DNA of 64,000 bases from positions 3,100,001 through 3,164,000 of the forward strand of contig NC_079242.1 in assembly GCF_028009165.1 (NCBI RefSeq). Reading direction: 5' to 3'. This document shows positions 33,689-44,644 of the stretch, one piece after another. Under the pieces are notes generated by a model. It was not told the origin of the DNA. It saw nothing but the letters and a program-made list of their open reading frames with translations, and did not search any database. This DNA is from Akanthomyces muscarius. Its lineage: Eukaryota > Ascomycota > Sordariomycetes > Hypocreales > Cordycipitaceae. Numbering within the stretch: the stretch's first letter is position 1; each line of letters starts with the position of its first letter. Both the position numbers and the translations under genes were made by a program.

Positions 33689-35144
33689 ATGTCGCTTCCA
33701 AAGGACTTTATTTGGGGATTTTCCACGTCCGCGTATGTTCTGCTGTTGCCCATCAGCTGAGTGCTGGCTAACCTGATCAAGCTACCAGATCGAAGGCGCC
33801 ATCGAACAAGACGGCCGAGGCCCTAGCATCTGGGACAGCTTTTGCAATCAACCTGGCAGAATTACGGGCGGCTCATCAGGCGCGGTGGCTTGTAATTCGT
33901 ATAACCGAACGGCTGATGATATTGCCCTCCTCAAGTCCCTCGGCGCCACAGCCTATCGGTTCTCGCTTTCGTGGAGTCGAATTATTCCTCTCGGTGGCCG
34001 CGAAGACCCCATCAATGATACAGGGATGCAGCACTACGTTAAATTTGTTGATGATCTACTCGATGCTGGCATCACGCCGTTCGTCACGCTCTACCACTGG
34101 GATTTGCCTGACGAGCTCGAGAAGCGCTACGGCGGCCTGCTAAACAGACAGGAATTTCCACTCGATTTTGAGAGGTATGCAAGAATTGTTTTCGAAGCTC
34201 TCCCGAAAGTGAAGCATTGGGCGACATTCAATGAGCCATGGGTCTCGTGCATTCTTGGCTACAATGTAGGCTCCGCCGCTCCAGGCCGCACCTCTGCTGC
34301 CTCTACCGACCCTTGGATAGTTGGTCACAACATCCTGATTGCCCATGGAAGAGCGGCAAAAACTTACCGAAAAAAATTTCAGGCTCAGCATGGTGGCGAA
34401 ATCGGCATTGTGCTCGATGGTGATGCCACTTATCCATGGGATGCTTCTGACCCTGAAGACATCAGAGCATGCAACAGAAAGATCGAGTTTTCGATTGGCT
34501 GGTTTGCAGATCCCATATATCTGGGACACTATCCAGCTGCTATGCGTGCACAGTTACTGTCCAGGCTACCTACTTTCACCGATGAAGAACGGGCTCTGGT
34601 CAAGGGATCGAGCGACTACTACGGCATGAATCATTACACAGCCAATTATGTCAAACATCGGGAAGACGCCCCAAATCTGGAAGATTATGCCGGAAATGTG
34701 GATATCCTGTTTTCGAACAAGAACGGCGACTGGATAGGAGCAGAGACCGAGTCTCGATGGCTGCGACCCTGCCCACAAGGATTCGGAGATCTGTTGCGAT
34801 GGATCAGTGAACGGTATCGCAATCCAAAGATCTATGTGCTTGAGAACGGAACTAGCATCAAAGGCGAAAACGATCTGCCGATAGAGAAGATCCTCGAAGA
34901 CGATTTTCGAGTGCAATATTACGATGGGTATGTGAGAGAAATGGCCGCTGCTGTCCGGTTGTGTGGAGTGGATGTGCGAGGCTACTTTGCTTGGTCGCTG
35001 ATGGACAACTTTGAATGGGCCGAAGGATATCGCACTCGGTTTGGCGCGTGTTACGTGGATTACGATAACGGGCAAAAGCGATATGTGAAGAAGAGTGCCA
35101 CTGTGATGAAGCAGCTGTTTGATGAGCTGACCAAGAAGGACTAG
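33689..35144 (+). CDS. Glycoside hydrolase family 1 beta-glucosidase
   Basis: Retaining beta-glucosidase releasing glucose from cello-oligosaccharides or aryl glucosides. Exons 33689-33732 and 33782-35144 (49-nt intron), 468 aa, the usual single-domain GH1 length. It begins MSLPKDFIWGFSTSAYQIEG with no signal peptide, so it is likely intracellular. Acid/base Glu in TFNEPW near residue 166; nucleophile Glu in YVLENGTS near residue 369; glucose-binding SLMDNFEWAEGY near the C-terminus. The nucleophile motif reads VLENG rather than the common VTENG. The intron joins A-YQIEGA exactly across a GC|C codon. Intracellular GH1 enzymes in fungi often go with cellodextrin uptake, but no such transporter adjoins it. 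Confidence 0.96.
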
Positions 35145-35214
35145 AAAATGGATAACCATCTTTCTCGAGTACAGTTACGCACTTGTAAATATTTTTAGAA
35201 TAGAGCTAGTCTTG

Positions 35215-36823
35215 TTATTTTGACTGTTTATCCTCTTTTCGACTTTTGTTACCCGTCATATACGCTTTCGTTTGCGTTTGAGGTTCCATATGTTGCTGCT
35301 CCTCTGGCTCTGTGTCTGCCTGCGTCTCGGAATCTGAATGGTGCTTTCCCATACGCCGCATGTACCACTTAAAGACGTGGACAAGTAACTGTGCCACGAA
35401 GACCTAAATGCTGCGTGAGTAAAAAAAACCTAAAATTTGTGCATCAAGATGCGAACCTGTTCGATAGTATACAAGAGAACTGGTATTTGAATGAATGCCC
35501 TTGTTAGGTTGTCTGCGGCAGCCCACATGGCAGCCACCAGCGGGATACCCAGACTCGTAGTCTTGGCCGCGCCACAGAAGCACACGGCAATGGTTTCTTC
35601 CATGCTCATCTGGCGAATAGTCAATATGCGACGAATAAAACTGGGCAGTCGTCTGCCAAGTTTGGAGTCGGCCATTATCGGGTTGAAGAGCCGAGCGAGA
35701 GCCAGCGGAGGCCGAGCAGCGAAGAAGCATATCACTGTGAAGAGCAGGTAGAGCGCAATATTCATAAAGATGATCCACACGACAGAAGGCTTTGAGATTT
35801 TGAAAAGTGCGCCTGTCTCGAATGCGCCCGAAAACGTTGTCCTTGAGAACCAAGCATATTAGTCTGACGAGTGGCTTGCACGAAGGGGGCAACCCGCTTA
35901 CCAAACTAGCAGAATAAGACAGCAGGCTGACAGCTTGGGCAGCTTCAGCAGGTTCAGCACCTTGACAACTTTGGGTTCCCAAGTCCACCGGAGCGCCTGC
36001 CCGACAACAAGCGGCAAGATGACGCTGAGACCTAGCTGCTTGGCGACGTCGGCGTACATGCGGCCGAGGGTGCTGGGGCCGGCGGGCCGCCAGGGCTGGA
36101 AGGCGTCGTCGGTGGGCACGAGGCCGTAGATGAGCAGCGGCGAGAGAAAGGAGCCAAAGACGTTGCCGAGGACGACGGAGATGACGGCGGCCGCCTCGTC
36201 GCCGCCCGCGCTGCGCGTCATGACCACGTTGGAGGCAATGGTGGTGGGCAGGCACGCGGTGGCGAGCAGGCCGACGAGGACGGGGATGGAAGGGGTGCCG
36301 GTGCGGAGGGCGCCGGCGGCGATGCAAATATGGAATATTGCTGTAAAGAGTTGTCAGTAAATCTCTTCATGCAACGGGGCGCAAGGCAAAGGGGACTGGT
36401 GAGGGGGAGAGATGCATATATACCCAATACGACGGTGGGAAAGACGAGGAAGCTGATGCCCTGGACGAGGACGTGCAGGCGCCAGCTCGTCAGGCTCTGC
36501 TTGAGCTTGGCCGGGCTCAGCTGCAGGCCGCTGACGAGGAAGATGAAGGCGACGGCGCCGTACAAGATGCTGTACTCGGAGCGGATGGAGCCTCCGTGGG
36601 CGGCGACATCTGAGAGATCGTCCCTGGTGAGCGACGGTGTCCGCGGCCAATGGAGGAGACGCAACGGGGGATGCAACGTACGGGGAAAGAAATAGGCCAA
36701 GACGCAGGCGAAGCCAAATCCGATGATGAGCCACTGCGCAAGCAAGAACCGAACGACGGCGGTTGCGAAGCGCACCGCGGGTGGCCGCTGCGGCTCCGAC
36801 TCGGCGTTGACGGCGGCGGCCAT
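35215..36823 (-). CDS. RCH1: SLC10A7/Rch1-like membrane transporter (SBF-like family)
   Basis: Ten-helix bile-acid:sodium symporter-fold protein. Fungal Rch1 dampens calcium uptake at the plasma membrane; the transported ion is not settled. Five exons: 36823-36682, 36609-36424, 36340-35902, 35841-35457 and 35403-35215, 446 aa. The first intron is 72 nt and stop-free; removing it joins YFFP to [20 protein letters not shown], the conserved arrangement. Other matches: [71 protein letters not shown]. The C-terminal 50 residues are hydrophilic, with Glu/Gln-rich and basic stretches. It converges on the beta-glucosidase with 70 bp between stop codons. Confidence 0.92.
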
Positions 36824-37798
36824 GGCGCCCGGGGCGCGCGCAGGGAGGGGTCACGAAATGCAGGGCGACGACGACGACGATGGCCCAATCAGCTATGCGC
36901 GCGTGCTCAACGATACATCTCTGTCCTCGTAGCAGTCCAGGACCTCTGCATTCACCAGGCTGGCGGCGCTGCGGCACATTCCGGAGATGACTGTGCCGAG
37001 TGTCGATGCAAAGGGAGGCGGGCCGGGAACAAGACGGCGCATCCTGTTTGCCCCGCCCCGTAGGCCGAACGACGAACAAAACGCTGCGAAGCAGGGGAAG
37101 GGGGGGGGGACTAGTAATTACGTAGCGTCTATGGATATACGCCTCGGCGACCAAATCTGAGCCCCGGGGCGTACCGGGACCGCGTTGCTACTACGTTTAC
37201 TTGTCGACGGCCTCCTTGATCGCTCAATGAGGAGCAAGGCTCTACTTGCTGTCCAATCGCTCTTCTTTTCTCCTCAGACTTGGCTCGTCGGGTGTGCAAG
37301 TGTTAGTTCCAGTCGGCCATGACCACTTGCGTCATGGTGTGTGTACGTCCCGTAGCCGCTGAAGAGAGAGCGCGGTGAGGTCACGCCGGTAGTTGCAGAT
37401 ATTCGAGGCGGTCCATCGATAGATTGCATGAGACGCGGCGTCGGATTTTTGCGTTATTTAGACAGTAAAAAAATGTCTATAGTATAGTAGAAAGCATAAG
37501 AGAAACAGTGATCCCGCCGTGGAGATTTGAACAACAGTAATATAGTAAAACTTGAAAAGAAAAAAAGAAAAGACCAAGCAGTCCGAAACGCCAACGATGC
37601 TGGTGGTATCAGAAATCATACGGCATCTCTACACCGCTCAAAGAATAGTTCCCGAAGCTCTGTTGCTGAAAAGAAACACCCGCGCCAGAGCACTTTCCTA
37701 CCCGCGCCAGAGCACTTTCCTACTCGCGCTTGTAATATATGCAATTGTGGAAGAAACGAAGAGGTTGCCCGTCATCGGCGCTGCAATCGCCGTCTGCT
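36824..37798. other. Intergenic, 5' of the Rch1-like gene
   Basis: About 975 bp without a supported gene. Left part is the GC-rich promoter of the Rch1-like gene; a perfect tandem duplication lies near the right end. Confidence 0.5.
37679..37722. repeat. Perfect 22-bp tandem duplication
   Basis: Two head-to-tail identical 22-bp units (37679-37700, 37701-37722), each containing CGCGCCAGAGCACTTTCC, followed by a partial third start. It lies 77 bp beyond the ERF4 stop codon, so probably in its 3' UTR or terminator region. Confidence 0.9.
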
Positions 37799-38603
37799 CT
37801 ATGCCGGGATCGCAGAAGCTGCTGGCTCCATCGACAACGCTGTCCTGGATTCGTTTGCACCAGCCGTACTAGGAGCCGGCGCAATTTCTGGATCTGGTAT
37901 TTGGATGTCGAGCTGTTTGTCGTTTATCAGCACAAGTCACACAACGGTGGCGCAATGCACCGCATTAACTCACAGTCATGTATCCCGTTTGTCGCAGGGA
38001 AATGATTTTAGCCGCCACGAGCCCCGTGTCCTCGGTGGACATGGACTTTTGCATCTCCGTGTTCCACTGCTCAATCCACCTCTCCAGCGCCGCCAGTTTC
38101 TTCTTCGTCGCCGTCATACCAAAGTCGTCCCACAGCCAGCCGGTGAGGGCGCCCATGACGCTGTCCACGACGTTGCGCCCAGCATACGGGTTGAACGCCT
38201 CGCCCAGCTCGGTGTTCAGCTTCCCAATCACCTTGCGGAATTCCTGCTCCGAAATGCCCGCGGGATCGAGGATCTCAGGGTATAGGTTCGAAAAGGCCGG
38301 TGCCAGGTCGCCGTGGAGGAGCCAGTCGCGTCGCACGCGGATGATTCTCGTCGTGGCATGTTCCGTCGAATCCACGGGCACGTGGGGGTTGATGTGAGGA
38401 TAGCAAGGATGCTGGGGGCCCCATTCCTCGCCCATGTCGCCCTGGATATCGTCGCCCATGATGGACGAGTTTGTCGACGACAGAGCGGAGCCGATGCCGT
38501 CACCGGCAGAGACATTGGACAGGCGCGGAGCATTTTCGTCGCGGCCACGCTCGAGGTCTCTGGCAAAGCCTTCGCCGGGACCATGAGCTCCTGCCATTTC
38601 CAA
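37799..38603 (-). CDS. ERF4: Erf4-domain protein, Ras palmitoyltransferase subunit
   Basis: Partner of the DHHC acyltransferase Erf2; the complex palmitoylates Ras at the ER/Golgi (homologous to GCP16/Golga7). Exons 38603-37974 and 37912-37799 (61-nt intron), 247 aa. After a disordered N-terminus (about 75 residues) the domain reads RIIRVRRDWLLHGDLAPAFS, LYPEILDPAGISEQEF, KVIGKLNTELGEAFNP and NVVDSVMGALTGWLWDDFG, the classic Erf4 order. The last exon adds GYMTLDIQIPDPEIAPAPS, common in Pezizomycotina members. A second ATG two codons in is an alternative start. Confidence 0.93.
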
Positions 38604-39579
38604 AGGATTTTTGACTGGATATTGATGCGAGCGTAGTATGGGCTACTCGAGTAGCGATTGCGAATCGGTGACTAGTCGATCCGGCTTTATGGTTATGTGG
38701 GTTGTCGCTGCCCAGAAATGAGTCGAGACACTGTTGTCTGATTGGAGGCTATCCGATGTGTGATATATAGTCGATCGATTGCCGGAATCGTGGGGCTTTG
38801 CGAGGTCTTGCCGTCTCGGGATATTGCAAGTGGAATGTGGTGGCTTCAAGGGGGAGTCGGCCAAAACCGTTGACTCTGTCGGCCCTGCCTGCGAGCTTTG
38901 GATCTTGCACAACTGCTGCTGGTAGGAATACAGTCGTCTCGGTCGACTATTTGATGCGTTTGACGCGACAGCGGGGTGTTGTAAGCAGGATGGCGGATAT
39001 GCACTTCTTGTTTTGGGGATGCTGCAAGACAAGATGGTGGTTAAGATTAGGGGAGTGTGGAGCACGGACCCCTTCGATCACTTGGAAGTCTAACTGCCGC
39101 CACGACAACTGCCAGCAGCACGAGATTAGGCAAAAAACACGACGGCCATCAAAAATAATGATTCAAGAAAATTACTAATTTCCATCTAATACTTGATAAT
39201 TTAGGGTCAGAAAGTTGCAAGTATGTCACAATGCCGAAAATCACGAAAATCGCAAGCCTCATGATCGAATTAGGCGTCGCGTGTTGGAATAATGGCAAAT
39301 TCAGAGTATTTAATATTGGTCATGAAATAAATATACGCCTTCCAGGATAGCAACGTATATGATTTGCCATGCAAATACCGTCGTCGATCAATAGTTGTGG
39401 GCAAGCCGATACAGCTACGGCCCACTGTGCAGCTGTCAAATGGCAAAATCGGGCAACACATCACGAGCTGAAAGAACGAAGCAGAAACATCATCTTTATA
39501 CTACAGTGTAACCATCCTCGCATAGCATTTCTTCAGCATTTGGCGCACAGAAATTATATCTTTTCTCACCAGAGAAAAA
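38604..39579. promoter_or_regulatory. Divergent region, ERF4 / YjjX-like gene
   Basis: About 975 bp between divergent starts. No gene seen; AT-rich in the second half (39170-39370). Confidence 0.45.
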
Positions 39580-40185
39580 ATGGCCGAAACGATAGACCGC
39601 ACCGTCATCGTGGCGTCCACGAACCCTCTCAAGCTCCAGGCAGCCCAGGACGGCTTCACCCGCATGTTCCCCGACGGCAATTTCACCTTTCACGGCCGCA
39701 GCGTCGGCTCCGGCGTGCCGGACCAACCCCTCACCGACCAAGAGACCCTACAGGGCGCCCTCAACCGGGCCCGCAACGCGCAGCGGCTCGAACCGGCGGC
39801 CACGTACTGGATCGGGCTCGAGGGCGGCGTGCACACCGTCGACGGCGAGACGCAGGCGTTTGCGTGGATCGTGGTGCTGGGGCGCGACGGCGCGATGGGC
39901 CGGGCGCGCACGGGGACCTTTTTCCTGCCGCAGGAGACGACCAAGCTGCTGCGCAGCGGCCTGGAGCTGGGCGACGCGGACAACCGGCTCTACAACAAGA
40001 CAAACTCGAAGCACCAGACGGGCACCGTGGGCATCCTGACGGGGGACCTCATCACGCGGCGAAGCTACTATGCCGAAGCAGTCGTCCTGGCGCTGATTCC
40101 GTTTAGGAATACACAGTTGGCGTTTGGAAAGGAGCAAGCTGGCGACGGTTCGGCGCCGGATCAACCTCTCGCGCTGGACGAATAG
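39580..40185 (+). CDS. Non-canonical purine NTP phosphatase (YjjX/DUF84)
   Basis: Predicted inosine/xanthosine triphosphatase that removes deaminated purine nucleotides (ITP, XTP) before incorporation into nucleic acids. Single exon, 201 aa. Starts TVIVASTNPLKLQAAQDGF, the phosphate-binding N-terminus of the family; then DQPLTDQETLQGALNRARNA, the conserved YWIGLEGGV, and TGTVGILTGDLITRRSYY with the terminal conserved Thr-Arg. The C-terminal 25 residues are a short extension. Codon use is very GC-rich. The distinct Ham1/ITPA family also hydrolyses ITP but lacks this GLEGG pattern. Confidence 0.92.
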   Translation: MAETIDRTVIVASTNPLKLQAAQDGFTRMFPDGNFTFHGRSVGSGVPDQPLTDQETLQGALNRARNAQRLEPAATYWIGLEGGVHTVDGETQAFAWIVVLGRDGAMGRARTGTFFLPQETTKLLRSGLELGDADNRLYNKTNSKHQTGTVGILTGDLITRRSYYAEAVVLALIPFRNTQLAFGKEQAGDGSAPDQPLALDE

Positions 40186-41168
40186 TGCATGAGGATGGGA
40201 TTGCAACTATACTCATCACAGATAAATGATACCTAGCTGGCTGCTCATCTCTTACTATTGCGCCTTGTTTTGCGTGGTGCAACATAACCCAGTGTCCTGA
40301 TCTTTAGTTGCCAAACAGCGAGTTGAGCACCAGAAAGTCTGCATAAGATATCGACCTTGTAGAATTAGATTTTGAACTCTCCAACGTTTTTGAACTCTTA
40401 GTACAAGTGCATACCAGCGTATGTCAACGACAAGACAATTTAATGAAGGTGTCTCCAACTACTTGACCCCATATAGATGAGCAGATCCCTACCTGCACAT
40501 GTAGGGTACGACCCCCCGACTACGATGTAGCGAGTGCCCGCGCGCTCATATTCCGTAATTTATGAATGCCTGGACCAGTTTGGAGTTCTCGCTATGTAAT
40601 TTCTGACTGGATCTTTATCCCTGAGCCCTGCAGCCGTCGTAGGTGTCTCTATATGGTAGCTGAAGGAGCCGACGTCGGATCTCCTATGGATTGCCCACCA
40701 CCTCAAATTTGGGCCATTATACAGCTCTTTTTGGCACCTTGTTGATGCGCTTCTCCTCTTCTGTTTCGGTAAACGGCTCCAGTATTTACGGGAAATGACG
40801 AGCATCTGAAGCAGATTACTCCTTACGGATAGTGTATCGATGATTTTTGTTACGGCCCGAAAGGTGTGTTGGTAGCGAATTCCCCGCAGTGACATTGGAT
40901 GGGTGAGCATCGCGGACTGCGTACTGTTCAGCATCTGCACTACACGTGCCACCCACCCACCAAGTAGTGTATAAACCAGAAAGTAAAGTACATCTATGAA
41001 AGTACGTACTGTGAGATGGACCTGGTTGAAATAGCTGCTATCAGTTAACAAGTATACATTTCGTTGCCGCATTGTGCAGGCCTCGTCTGGGCATGGCTCG
41101 ACTTGTCTTCGGAGGCCAGTCACCAAAGCGTAGCTTTCCTGTACATCTATCCAGCCGCTGACGGTCAA
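40186..41168. other. Convergent spacer, no gene seen
   Basis: About 980 bp, longer than most convergent spacers here and AT-rich. A minus-strand open frame of 202 codons at 41168-40560 shows no motif, domain or typical codon bias; I do not call it. Confidence 0.45.
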
Positions 41169-42008
41169 CTATCTGCGAACCATGTAGGCGGCGCGCAGCT
41201 CGGCCCGCTTTATCTTCATTTCGATGAATTTTTCGGGCAGTACAGCTGCACACGTCTCCATCAGGGCAAACAGCTCCCCAAGGGGGCCGTCGATGCAGTG
41301 CTCGCCGTGCCACGCCATCTGGCCCGCGCTCGCATCCCACACATACGCTGCGTCGTGTGCGCTCAAAATCTCCCAGTGCTGACCCTCAGAGGGCTGCTCG
41401 GTGTTCTCTGGCGCATTTGCCACAATGTACAGCGTTTCGAGCTCTAGCGAGCACAGCTCCCACACGTCCCAGAGATGCGACGCCACCGAGTCAAGTCCGC
41501 ACGGGGTTATCGCGAGGCGGACAATGCTCGGATCGGGTCGGTAGACTAACATGTCTTCTAGGTCCGGCTTCCAGAGCCTTTCGAGGTGCTCCGAGAGGAA
41601 GCCGTAGAGAGCAGCCGCGGTCGGTATAAAAAGGACGTCCCGTGCGGTATCGTACCCCCGCACAAAGACGCACATGGCAGCGTTGTCGCTGCGTCGCAGT
41701 TTTTGCGACTCGATATATTGGCAAGCAACACTTTGCGCCTCGCGGCTCACAGAGAAAAGTACCAACTCAAAGTCGACTACATCAAGCAGCTCATGCCTAA
41801 ACTCGAGCGTCAAGTTAAACTCATCATTAACTGGATTAAAGTGAGGATCGGCTGCAGTGAGACGTCTCGGCTTCCAGCAGCCATCTTTAAAACAAAATAA
41901 GACACGCCCAGGCGCCTCGGGTTCGAGCGCCAGCTGCCATATTTGCAGCCGAATCTCGATCGGCAGCTGAGGGAAGAGGGTGAAGTAGTTGAAGTGGGCG
42001 GCCGCCAT
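41169..42008 (-). CDS. 2EXR-domain protein
   Basis: Single exon, 279 aa from the ATG at 42008. I prefer this start to in-frame ATGs further upstream because the domain begins directly after it: FNYFTLFPQLPIEIRLQIWQ, the 2EXR signature (an F-box-like N-terminal motif very common in filamentous ascomycetes). Further typical segments are EAPGRVLFCF and VSREAQSVACQYI. The rest is family-typical but uncharacterised. Proteins of this type are numerous and variable and often sit in accessory regions; no biochemical role is established. Confidence 0.85.
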   Translation of the reverse strand: MAAAHFNYFTLFPQLPIEIRLQIWQLALEPEAPGRVLFCFKDGCWKPRRLTAADPHFNPVNDEFNLTLEFRHELLDVVDFELVLFSVSREAQSVACQYIESQKLRRSDNAAMCVFVRGYDTARDVLFIPTAAALYGFLSEHLERLWKPDLEDMLVYRPDPSIVRLAITPCGLDSVASHLWDVWELCSLELETLYIVANAPENTEQPSEGQHWEILSAHDAAYVWDASAGQMAWHGEHCIDGPLGELFALMETCAAVLPEKFIEMKIKRAELRAAYMVRR

Positions 42009-42943
42009 CGTGACAGGTAGGGTGACAGAACGGCAGGCGACAGGTGGAATGCGTCCAGCCTGTCCCTCATCGACCCCTTCCCGCATTTCTTCCACACTTC
42101 TTCGCACCGTCTGCGTTTCGAGAGCGGGCCATCTCTCACGCACCGCAACGTAGTCACCGCACCGCCGCCGTCCTCCAGCACGTGGTTCTACAATCCCAGT
42201 TTCCATCCGTTGTATCAAATTCCCATGTCGAAAAAAAGGGTGGGAACAGAATTGGCTGACTTTCGGGCGAACGCCTCGAAACGGGTAGCCGATCCTGAGC
42301 GAAGACCGACCCCCTTCTTTAAAGAAGGCCGACCCACGCGACCCTCTCATGCATCTCGTTATTAACCGTCCCCATCGGCCGACTGCAAGCCATTTCTTAA
42401 ATTTTCTTCTGCATCGGAATGGCTTTCGGCGGCTTTACCGCCCCATTTGGGGCTGTCAATAAAGTTGCTCGCCGCCTCTTCAATCTCCCGGCCTTTGCGT
42501 CCAACCCGCCTAACACGAACGACATGCTTCTTCTCCACCCCGATTGGAGCTGTCGTCTAACACGGCTTCTTTTGTTCGCGAATTAAGGCGGCCAGCGAGT
42601 GCGGCCAACTTTTTTTTCTCGAGCCATCCCATGCGGGAAGGTGGAGAGCCAGAAAGGCTGCAGTCAATTTATTCATGCATATTCATGTCAACTAGCTCCA
42701 TCCTGGGAGCAGCAGGTTGGCAATTCTCCTCCGACCCCTGTTGAAGCAGGTTCTTAGCGGCTGGGCTCCAGGCCATTTTAATACACCCCTCCTGTTCTTA
42801 CTTCAGGAAACTCCTGTGGCTGTCTGTATTAAAACATGGGCGTCACCTTGTCTCGACTGTTCTACATGTCTCGCTCTATTCTGATGTCGTTTCTGTAGCG
42901 GATCAAGTCGATTTCACCCTTCAGAGATAAAACACAGACAAAG
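42009..42943. promoter_or_regulatory. Divergent region, 2EXR gene / permease
   Basis: About 935 bp with both promoters. Repeated GATCGG/GCCGA and GGCGG words but no site I can name with confidence. Confidence 0.4.
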
Positions 42944-44644
42944 ATGGCCTCTCAAGGCGGCGTGCAGGAGCAATACAGCGGCAAGAATGAAGTCATTGAA
43001 ATGGCGTCGTCGGCGGCCTCGGGCGAGCATGCCCGCGAAGAGGGCGGCTCCAACGAGGAGTCCGACGTCTACAAGTCGACGTACGACGACGCGCAGGCCA
43101 TGAAGCGCATGGGCCGAAGCCAGGAGCTCATCCGACACTACCGCCTCTTCTCCATGGTGTCCTTTGTCGGCATGGCCACGGCCGCCTGGGAGATGACGCT
43201 GTATCAAATCACGCCGGCGCTGCGCGATGGCGGTCTCCCGGCCCTCATCTACTCGAACATCTGGATCTTTTGCGCCTTTGTCCCCGTCGTACTGAGCCTG
43301 GCCGAGATGTCGAGCATGGCACCCATTGCTGGCGCGAAGTATCATTGGGTTTCCGAGTTTGCACCGGAAAAGTACCAAAAGTTCTTGAGTTATCTGACTG
43401 GGTGAGCAGCATTCTTTTGCCTCCTCTTCTTCCGCCCTGCTTTGCGATGCTAACAACAAGCTCCCTGCAGCTGGACATCTACCCTCGCACTCCAGGCCGG
43501 CAACGCATCCGGGCTGTTCCTCATCGGCACCCTGGTGCAGGCGATTATCCAGATCCACAAGCCCGACTACTCGTTCGAGAACTGGCACGGCACGCTCCTC
43601 GCCATCGCCGTCTGTGGCCTCACAGTGGTTGCCAACGTGTACTGCTCCAAGATTCTGCCGTACTGGCAGAACCCCATCTTCGCCATCAACATCCTCGCCT
43701 ACTTTGCCTTCATCATCCCCGTCTGGTGCAACGCGCCGCTCACCACCTCAGAGCACGTCTGGACCAAGTGGGAGAACTCGGGCGGCTGGTCCAGCCTGAC
43801 CGTCGCCGTGCTCGTCGGCCAGCTGCCTGCCATCACATCGCAGACGGGCATGGATGCCGCTGCGCACATGTCGGAGGAAGTACGCAATGCGTCGTCGGCG
43901 GTCCCCAAGGTCATGATTAGCGTGTTTGGCATCAACTTCTTCCTCAACATCATGACCGTCATCACGCTCTGCTACCACATTCCCGACGTCACGGTGGCGC
44001 TCAACGAGCCGACCATGTATCCCGCCATCTGGGTCCTCAAGCAGTCCATGTCGGACGCGTGGCTCACGGGCCTGCTGGCTGTGCAGTGCATCTTCCTGCT
44101 CTTCTCCAACTTTTCGTACCTGGCGGCCGTGAGTCGTGACCTGTTTGCCTTTGCGCGCGACAAGGGCTTGCCCTACTCCGCGTGGCTGGCCAAGGTGGAC
44201 AAGGAGCGCAAGATCCCGATCAATGCGTATTACCTGACAGCCACGTTTGCAGCGCTCCTCAGCCTCATCTACGTTGGCAGCCCGGTGGCACTTTATGCTA
44301 TCGGCTCGCTGCTCGCCTGCGCCATCATGCAGTGTTTCTGCTTCTCCATTAGCTGTGTGCTCTGGCGCCGCATCTACCACCCGGAGACGCTCCCGCATGC
44401 TCGCTTTTCTCTCGGGAGGTTCGGTGTGCCCATTAATGCCGTGGCCGTCTTTGTGGTGGTATGGAGCTTCTTCTGGGCCTTTTGGCCGCAGACATATCCG
44501 GTCACGCCCAGTGGCTTCAACTGGTCAATCGCGATCTTTGTGCCGACCATTGTAGTGGCCTTGATATACTACGTTGTGAAGGGCCGCCATGAGTACGACG
44601 GCCCTGTCGTGCTGGTTGAGGGTAGAAAGACGCACGTCGCTTAG
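42944..44644 (+). CDS. APC-superfamily amino acid/GABA/choline-type permease
   Basis: Twelve-helix plasma-membrane permease of the fungal ACT group (Uga4/Hnm1-like). Exons 42944-43401 and 43471-44644 (69-nt intron), 543 aa. Visible: hydrophilic N-terminus with DDAQAMKRMGRSQELIRHY, helix 1 FSMVSFVGMATAAWEM, helix 2-3 SLAEMSSMAPIAGAKYHWVS with the substrate-binding APxAGAxYHW pattern, GMDAAAHMSEEVRNASSAVP in the sixth-helix loop (the highly conserved D-AxHxSEE signature), SRDLFAFARDKGLPYSAWLA in the eighth region, and KIPINA before helix 9. Substrate cannot be settled among GABA, choline and neutral amino acids. Confidence 0.94.

Noticed and set aside
37500..37545. tRNA-like T-loop word (GTTCAAATC on the minus strand)
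   Set aside because: The flanking five bases do not pair as a T-stem and no anticodon or acceptor stem could be found.
40560..41168. 202-codon minus-strand open frame between the YjjX-like and 2EXR genes
   Set aside because: No family resemblance or membrane/signal pattern, and it abuts the 2EXR gene's 3' end; conservation data would be needed.
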